Positions 6,541 to 10,724 of a stretch of DNA of 10,724 nt are shown here, piece after piece (position 1 is the first letter of the stretch; the number at the start of each line of letters is the position of its first letter). The notes under the pieces were generated by a model. That model saw only the letters and a list, made by a program, of their open reading frames with translations. It was not told the origin of the DNA and ran no database searches. The DNA lies in contig CAMPAF010000082.1 in assembly GCA_946631535.1 (NCBI GenBank), positions 1 through 10,724 on the forward strand, in the 5' to 3' direction. The translations under genes were made by a program, and so were the position numbers. This DNA is from an uncultured Verrucomicrobiota bacterium. Its GTDB lineage: Bacteria > Verrucomicrobiota > Kiritimatiellia > RFP12 > UBA1067.

Positions 6541-9534
6541 ATGTCACGAAACAGGTCGTTGGGATGGCTGGTGGCGGTCGCGGCGAGCGCGGCCTTGCCG
6601 GCGCTGGCCTACACGAGCGCGAGCTACGTGCAGGACGGGCTGATCGCGCAGTGAGACGCAATCGACAACGAGGGCACCGGCACGCACAACCCGAACGCGA
6701 CCGTCTGGAAGGACCTCGCCGGACACAACGACCTGACGATCGTGGCGGGGCGCGGTTCGGAATGGCGGCGCGGCATCGCGTTCTACATGAACACGCGGAC
6801 AAGCGGTCTGGCCGCGGCCTACGGAACGGAGTCCGCCACCACGTACAAGACGATCGAGATCCTGTTCAAGGAGACGTCATGGTGGAGCCGCATCCTTTTT
6901 TGGGGCGGCTCGCAGTCGAGGTATGTCGCCTTCGACCCACGCGATTCTAGTCCGTTCAAATGGATCTACTTTGACGGGGTCGGAGGTGCAAAGAGGACGC
7001 CATACGCGAAGGTGCGAACCTACGAGCCGAATGCCGTTGTGGCGACGTACGACGACAACAACGCCGTCACCCAGATCTATTGCGACGGAGCTCCAAGGGT
7101 CAACGCCACAAATTCAAACAACTGGAACCCCGGCGACAACCGCGTGACGCTCGGATGGCGTTCGGTGGATACGGCGGGCGCAAACTACGGCTGGGAGGGC
7201 GAGGTCTATTCCATCCGTCTCTACAGCCGCGTGCTGACGCCGGAGGAGATCGCCCGCAACCGCGCGATCGACGTGAAGAGGTTCTACACCACCGCGATGT
7301 ACGACAAGGACGGCATGGTCTCGTTCTGGGACGCGAGCGAAAACGCGGGCGAAGGGCAGCACAGCTCCACGACGAACATCTGGAAGAACCTCGTCGCCGG
7401 CGAGCAGGACCTGACGCTCAACAACAGCTCGTGGGACGGCAATGCGCTCCTCTGCACCGGCGTGACCAAATCCGGCGCCTACGGCACCACGACGCGCACC
7501 TACAAGTCGCTGGAAGTCCTCTTCCGAAACGAGAAAACCGACGCCAACTCATGGCTTTTCTCGAACGGCATCAACCAGTATTGCGTGCTCGGCACCTGGC
7601 GTACCCAATGGTATAACTACCATGGCGTCTATTCGACGCTGTTTGACAGGCCGTTCTCCAAGTCGTACGGCGGCATGCACGCGCTTTCGTTCGCGACCTC
7701 CCATAATTTGCCGACGAACGCGACCGTATACCTCGACGGCGAGAAAATGGTTTACGAGGCGAGGGCCAATCCCAAGCGTGACAACGACCTTGACGACTGG
7801 GGCACAGGAAGTGTCGTGGGCGTTGGCGGGCGCTCTACCGGCACGCAGAACTTCACGGGACGCATCTACGCCACGCGTCTCTACGACGGCGAGCTCTCCA
7901 GGGAGAGGGTGTGGCAGAACAGCAAGATCGACAAGGTGCGCTACGCGAACGCGCTCTGGTGGAGAGGCGGCGACGGCACGTTCGAGACGCTCGGCAACTG
8001 GCGGGAGGTCGATGCGGCGGTCGCGCTCCCCGGCACGGACAACACGGTGGAGCTGCCGCTTGGCACCTACACGATCACGTTCGGGCAGGACCAGACGGTC
8101 GGCGCGCTGCGCGCACGCAACGGCAGCATCAGCTACACCCCGCGCATCGACGCGACGGTGGACATGGGCGGGCACAAGCTCACGGTGATGGGCAACGTCG
8201 AGGCGCAGGGAACATACGGCTACTCTTCGGATCGCTTTGCCCGCCTCTCGCTCACCAACGGCACGTTCCAGGCCGAGGAATTCAGGCTGGGCGCGACTTC
8301 CGATCTCATCGTCGACCGAAAGGATGCATGGATCGGGTACACGAGCGATTTTACGACGCCGTTTGGAAACGGCGCGGGTTCGCTCAGCGTGGTGGGGCCA
8401 GGCACGACGGTGACGATCCGCAAGGACATCACGATGGCGGGTCCGTTCACGAGCCTGCGCGTGGCGGGCGGCGCGACGTTCGCCTGCAAGGGGATTCGTG
8501 CCTACGCCCAGCAGGACCGGACGAGCAGCTATCCCGCCGGCGTGTACGACAGGATGCAGATCGAGATCACGGGCGAGGGAACGACGGCCAACATCAACGA
8601 CCTTTGGATCCACCGCGACGTGGACTTCACGATCAGCGACGGCGCGACCGTCACCATTCCCTCCAGTTCCGAATACTTCGGCGCGGTCGGCTGTTACCTC
8701 GGCTGCATCGGGCGGAGCTTCGAGGACATTGGCGGCAACAGCACGCGGATGGTCGTGGACAACGCGTCGCTGACGCTCAAGAGCACGGGGTTCGGCGTCG
8801 GCGTCTCGTACAAGGGATCGGGCGGCCCCGGCACGTCTATGACGGTGCGGAACCGCGCCACGGTGACGCTCTCGGCAATGAGTCGCTTCTTCGTGGGCGT
8901 GGCGCGGTATGCGAGCGGAAAGGACATCAACTCGACGAACTGTGTCCTGAACGTGCAGGGCGGCTCGACGTTCGCCGCGGGATCCGCGAAGGTCGAGATT
9001 GGCGCGACCGGCGATTCGTCGTACAGCGGCATCCACGTGGACGATTCGACGCTGTCCGGCTGCAAGGGCCTCTATGTCGGATCGAAAGAAAACGGACGCT
9101 GCAGCTCGAACGACTACTTCCACGTGTCCGGCGCGGCGGCGAACGTTGCCGTCACGGGCACGGACGCCGACTCGATCAAGCTGCGCGCGGGCGCGCAACT
9201 CCGGTTCACGCTTCCGGCGAACGGCTTCGCCGCGACGCCGATCACGACCGCGGGCGGCGTGACCGTGGTCCCCGATGCGGACGAGAGCGTCCAGTCCTAT
9301 GCCGTCGTTCCCTCGAAGCTCGTCATTGATGCCTCTGCGTTCGACGCGGACCGCAAGGGCCGGAAGCAGACGCTCCTCTCGTGCGCGACGGCCTCGGCGG
9401 AGTCCCTCCAGCGGCTCGTCGACAACGTGGAGTTCGTCAACGCGTCCCGTCACGGCACGGTGACGATCGAGGACGGCGGCACAAGGCTTGTCTACAACGG
9501 CCTGAGCGGCAGCACGGCGGTAATTGTCCGGTAG
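6541..9534 (+). CDS. Double-LamG, beta-helix surface protein interrupted by an in-frame TGA at codon 38 (probable nonsense pseudogene)
   Basis: If read through, this is a 997-residue secreted protein. The signal peptide is MSRNRSLGWLVAVAASAALP followed by ALA. LamG domain 1 (about 25-249) ends RLYSRVLTPEEIARNRAID; LamG domain 2 (about 254-470) begins YDKDGMVSFWDASENAG. A strand-rich, probably beta-helical region (about 471-930) starts with WWRGGDGTFETLGNW and is followed by a C-terminal module ending STAVIVR. Codon 38 is TGA (6652-6654), where the aligned codon is TGG (W263) in LamG 2 and TAC in the gene at 9905. Downstream, 959 codons stay open, so the lesion is a single base change. Standard decoding yields only a 37-residue peptide; an uninterrupted ORF can be read from GTG 6742 but lacks the signal peptide and a Shine-Dalgarno. 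Start 6541 is set by AAGGAGG. The gene is last in the likely operon. Recent inactivation, sequencing or assembly error, or readthrough are all possible. Confidence 0.82.
6652..6654 (+). other. In-frame TGA at a conserved Trp/Tyr position
   Basis: The interrupted motif reads GLIAQ*DAIDNEGTGTH. It aligns without gaps to GMVSFWDASENAGEGQH in LamG domain 2 of the same gene and to GLAACYDGVENAGAGVH in the gene at 9905. TGG to TGA is a single transition. The next base is G, and there is no obvious recoding structure that I can see by eye. Confidence 0.85.
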
Positions 9535-9556
9535 GGACGGCGTTCCATCGCCGTCC
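9535..9556 (+). terminator. Hairpin immediately after the stop codon
   Basis: The stem arms GGACGGCG (9535-9542) and CGCCGTCC (9549-9556) are perfectly complementary with loop TTCCAT, starting at the first base after the TAG. GCCGTCC is repeated directly after the hairpin (9557-9563). No T-tract follows, so this may be a transcript 3'-end stabiliser, a factor-dependent terminator, or another palindromic repeat unit of the same 8-6-8 design as those in the inverted-repeat elements. Confidence 0.45.
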
Positions 9557-9578
9557 GCCGTCCAGATGGCGACACTGG

Positions 9579-9813
9579 GCGCATCTCCGTAAATCACCCA
9601 TGCGTATTGAGTTTTGGAAACAACCAGAACAACTTTCAAAAACAACTTTGTCCTACGGGCACACCTTGAACGTTCTCACTCTCGGAATCGTTATAGCCTA
9701 AGGATCGACAAATGGGCGCGGGCGAGTTAGCCCGCGCGCCAATGAAAAGTTGTTTTTCGGTTGTTCAAGTTGTTTCCATTACAAAGGAGGCTCGGTGAAA
9801 AACGGAGATGCGC
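9579..9813. mobile_element. MITE-like inverted-repeat element, copy B
   Basis: The termini are a perfect 12-bp inverted repeat (GCGCATCTCCGT at 9579-9590 and its reverse complement at 9802-9813), extending to 20 bp with three mismatches (TCACC at 9594-9598 against GGTGA at 9794-9798). Interior arms also pair: GGAAACAAC, AACAAC and AAAAACAACTTT blocks at 9616-9649 oppose their complements at 9745-9777. The right arm has the GAGTTA hairpin; the left arm keeps only a remnant (ACGGGCAC, 9655-9662). There is no transposase. The copy fills most of the gap between two transcription units, starting 44 bp after the preceding stop codon. No target-site duplication is apparent. Length (235 bp) and layout match copy A (241 bp). 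Confidence 0.75.
9716..9737. repeat. 8-bp stem, GAGTTA loop hairpin in copy B
   Basis: GCGCGGGC (9716-9723) pairs with GCCCGCGC (9730-9737) around loop GAGTTA. Arms and loop are identical to the core of the hairpin at 153-176. As there, AAGTTGTTTTT follows about 10 nt downstream, so hairpin plus T-rich tail is a conserved pair. Confidence 0.72.
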
Positions 9814-9842
9814 ACGGCGACCCTCCCCGCCGAAATTTGCGA

Positions 9843-9871
9843 TTGAACGATATGGGCATAAATGGTATGAT
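9843..9871 (+). promoter_or_regulatory. Predicted sigma70-like promoter for the gene at 9905
   Basis: TTGAAC (9843-9848) as -35 and TATGAT (9866-9871) as -10, with an optimal 17-bp spacer, lie 33 bp before the start codon. The -35 begins 30 bp after the end of element copy B. This is the best promoter-like sequence in the window and supports a new transcription unit starting here. Confidence 0.6.
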
Positions 9872-9904
9872 ATCGGCAAGTCTTGAAAAATGAGGAATTG
9901 CAGC

Positions 9905-10724
9905 ATGTCACAAAATACGATGGTTAGACGGGCGGTCAAGGTTGCGGCAAGCGCGGCCCTTCCGGTATTTTCAGTGGCCGCGGCAAGCGTGATTCTCCCT
10001 GCTCGTGGCGAGGGGCTGAATGCCTTTTCGTACATCCAAAAGGGTCTGGCGGCGTGCTACGACGGCGTCGAGAACGCGGGCGCGGGCGTGCACGACCCGA
10101 ACGCGGCGACGTGGGTGGACCTCACCGGCCACGGCAACGACGGCACGGTGGGCAGCGGCATCACGTGGACGGCGAACGGCTGGGTGAGTACGGGTGACGT
10201 CGACAACCCCATCTTGATTGGGCCAGGGGTCGCCGCCGTCACCGGTTCCGAGACGTTCACGATGGAGTTCACGGGCACGCGCGCGACCACGGGGCGCGGC
10301 GTGCTGTTCGGGCAGTACGCCGTCAACTATGGCGTCAACATGGAGTACACGGGCAACGGTTCGGGGACGACGTCCAACGCGCTGCGCCTCCATTTCCTGC
10401 ACGGGCTTGAAAACAACTCGACGCTGAATCAATACACCACGGCGGCGACCGTCGCGTTTCGTAACGGCGATTCCGCCACGCTGGCCCTCACGACAGCGCC
10501 GACCGAGCGCGGACTCTGGCGGAACGCCGTGCTGGGAACCTTTTCCGACACGACGCAAAGCGAGATGCCGATCGTCAATCGCACGAACACCTGCAACAGC
10601 TGTATCGGCGGCGACTTCCGGGGCGGAAGCAGCGTCACGTTCATCGGCACGTGCAACGCCTTCCGTCTCTACGACCGCGTGCTCACGCCGGACGAGCTGG
10701 CCATCAACGCGGCCGTGGACGCCG
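9905..10724 (+). CDS. LamG domain-containing secreted protein (3' end outside the window)
   Basis: N-terminal 273 codons of a gene that runs off the window edge with no stop. The signal peptide is MSQNTMVRRAVKVAASAALP continuing through a hydrophobic stretch to about residue 36. A LamG/concanavalin-A-like domain follows: YIQKGLAACYDGVENAG, then HDPNAATWVDLTGHGNDGTV, and near the edge FRLYDRVLTPDELAINAAVD, the usual closing strand and helix of these domains. GAGGA (9892-9896) lies 8 nt before the ATG. The first 60 or so bases resemble those of the gene at 6541 (ATGTCAC then AAGCGCGGCC), so the two are paralogues. It has its own promoter and is separated from the upstream operon by element copy B. 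The rest of the protein is unknown; a second LamG domain or a beta-helix would fit its paralogue. A glycan- or surface-binding role is inferred. Confidence 0.85.
   Translation, partial: MSQNTMVRRAVKVAASAALPVFSVAAASVILPARGEGLNAFSYIQKGLAACYDGVENAGAGVHDPNAATWVDLTGHGNDGTVGSGITWTANGWVSTGDVDNPILIGPGVAAVTGSETFTMEFTGTRATTGRGVLFGQYAVNYGVNMEYTGNGSGTTSNALRLHFLHGLENNSTLNQYTTAATVAFRNGDSATLALTTAPTERGLWRNAVLGTFSDTTQSEMPIVNRTNTCNSCIGGDFRGGSSVTFIGTCNAFRLYDRVLTPDELAINAAVDA

Noticed and set aside
6652..6654. Genome-wide reassignment of UGA to Trp (all three complete genes end in TAA or TAG, and the only in-frame TGA falls at a Trp site).
   Set aside because: By my count about 64 Trp codons in these four genes are TGG and only one is TGA, and three stop codons are too few to show avoidance of TGA. 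It could be revisited by checking for a missing prfB gene or a tRNA-Trp with a UCA anticodon.
6652..6654. Selenocysteine insertion at the in-frame TGA.
   Set aside because: The aligned residues in related domains are Trp and Tyr, not Cys, the domain is non-catalytic, and I see no clear bacterial SECIS-like hairpin directly after the codon.
7549..9645. Long open frames on the minus strand (for example 7549-9645 and 2470-3993).
   Set aside because: They are Arg/Val/Ala-rich antisense shadows of GC-rich genes with clear signal peptides and domains on the + strand, and have no domain resemblance of their own.
9795..9893. A 32-codon ORF starting GTG at 9795 after AAAGGAGG (9783-9790), ending in TGA at 9891 beside the next gene's ribosome-binding site.
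   Set aside because: It begins inside the terminal inverted repeat, spans the predicted promoter at 9843-9871, and the matching region of element copy A does not keep the same start or frame. It is probably chance.

Overview
The window carries a run of large, secreted, enzyme-free surface proteins, all on the + strand, in GC-rich coding DNA separated by more AT-rich gaps. The proteins combine LamG/concanavalin-A-like lectin folds, autotransporter-associated beta-strand (PATR) repeats and galactose-binding-like beta-sandwiches, with Sec signal peptides but no C-terminal 12-strand autotransporter barrel. This style is typical of Kiritimatiellota and related PVC bacteria (Verrucomicrobiota, Lentisphaerota) from gut or other anaerobic habitats. 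That assignment is inference from protein style only; there is no rRNA or housekeeping marker here.

Layout. 1-354: a gap filled mostly by a MITE-like element (13-253) with 11-bp terminal inverted repeats and two hairpins, then a sigma70-like promoter. 355-3891: a 1178-residue protein with a PATR-like repeat, a LamG-like domain, a second PATR-like repeat and three tandem galactose-binding-like domains. 3892-3977: a short spacer of CACGAAA tandem repeats. 3978-6515: an 845-residue PATR/beta-helix protein. 6541-9534: a protein with two LamG domains and a beta-helix, whose reading frame is broken at codon 38 by a single TGA where its homologous domains have Trp or Tyr. 9535-9904: a hairpin right after the stop codon, a second copy of the inverted-repeat element (9579-9813), and a well-formed promoter. 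9905 to the end: the N-terminal part of another LamG protein, cut off by the window edge.

The first three genes look like one operon (gaps of 86 and 25 bp). The second element copy separates it from the next transcription unit. In both copies the right end of the element lies about 30 bp upstream of a predicted -35 box. The proteins probably act outside the cytoplasm in binding glycans or other surfaces; no catalytic domain, regulator or dedicated secretion component is visible. The points most worth following up are the lone in-frame TGA, the inverted-repeat element that sits at operon starts, and a shared C-terminal strand (TVIIFR, TRILVK, TAVIVR) that could be a sorting signal.
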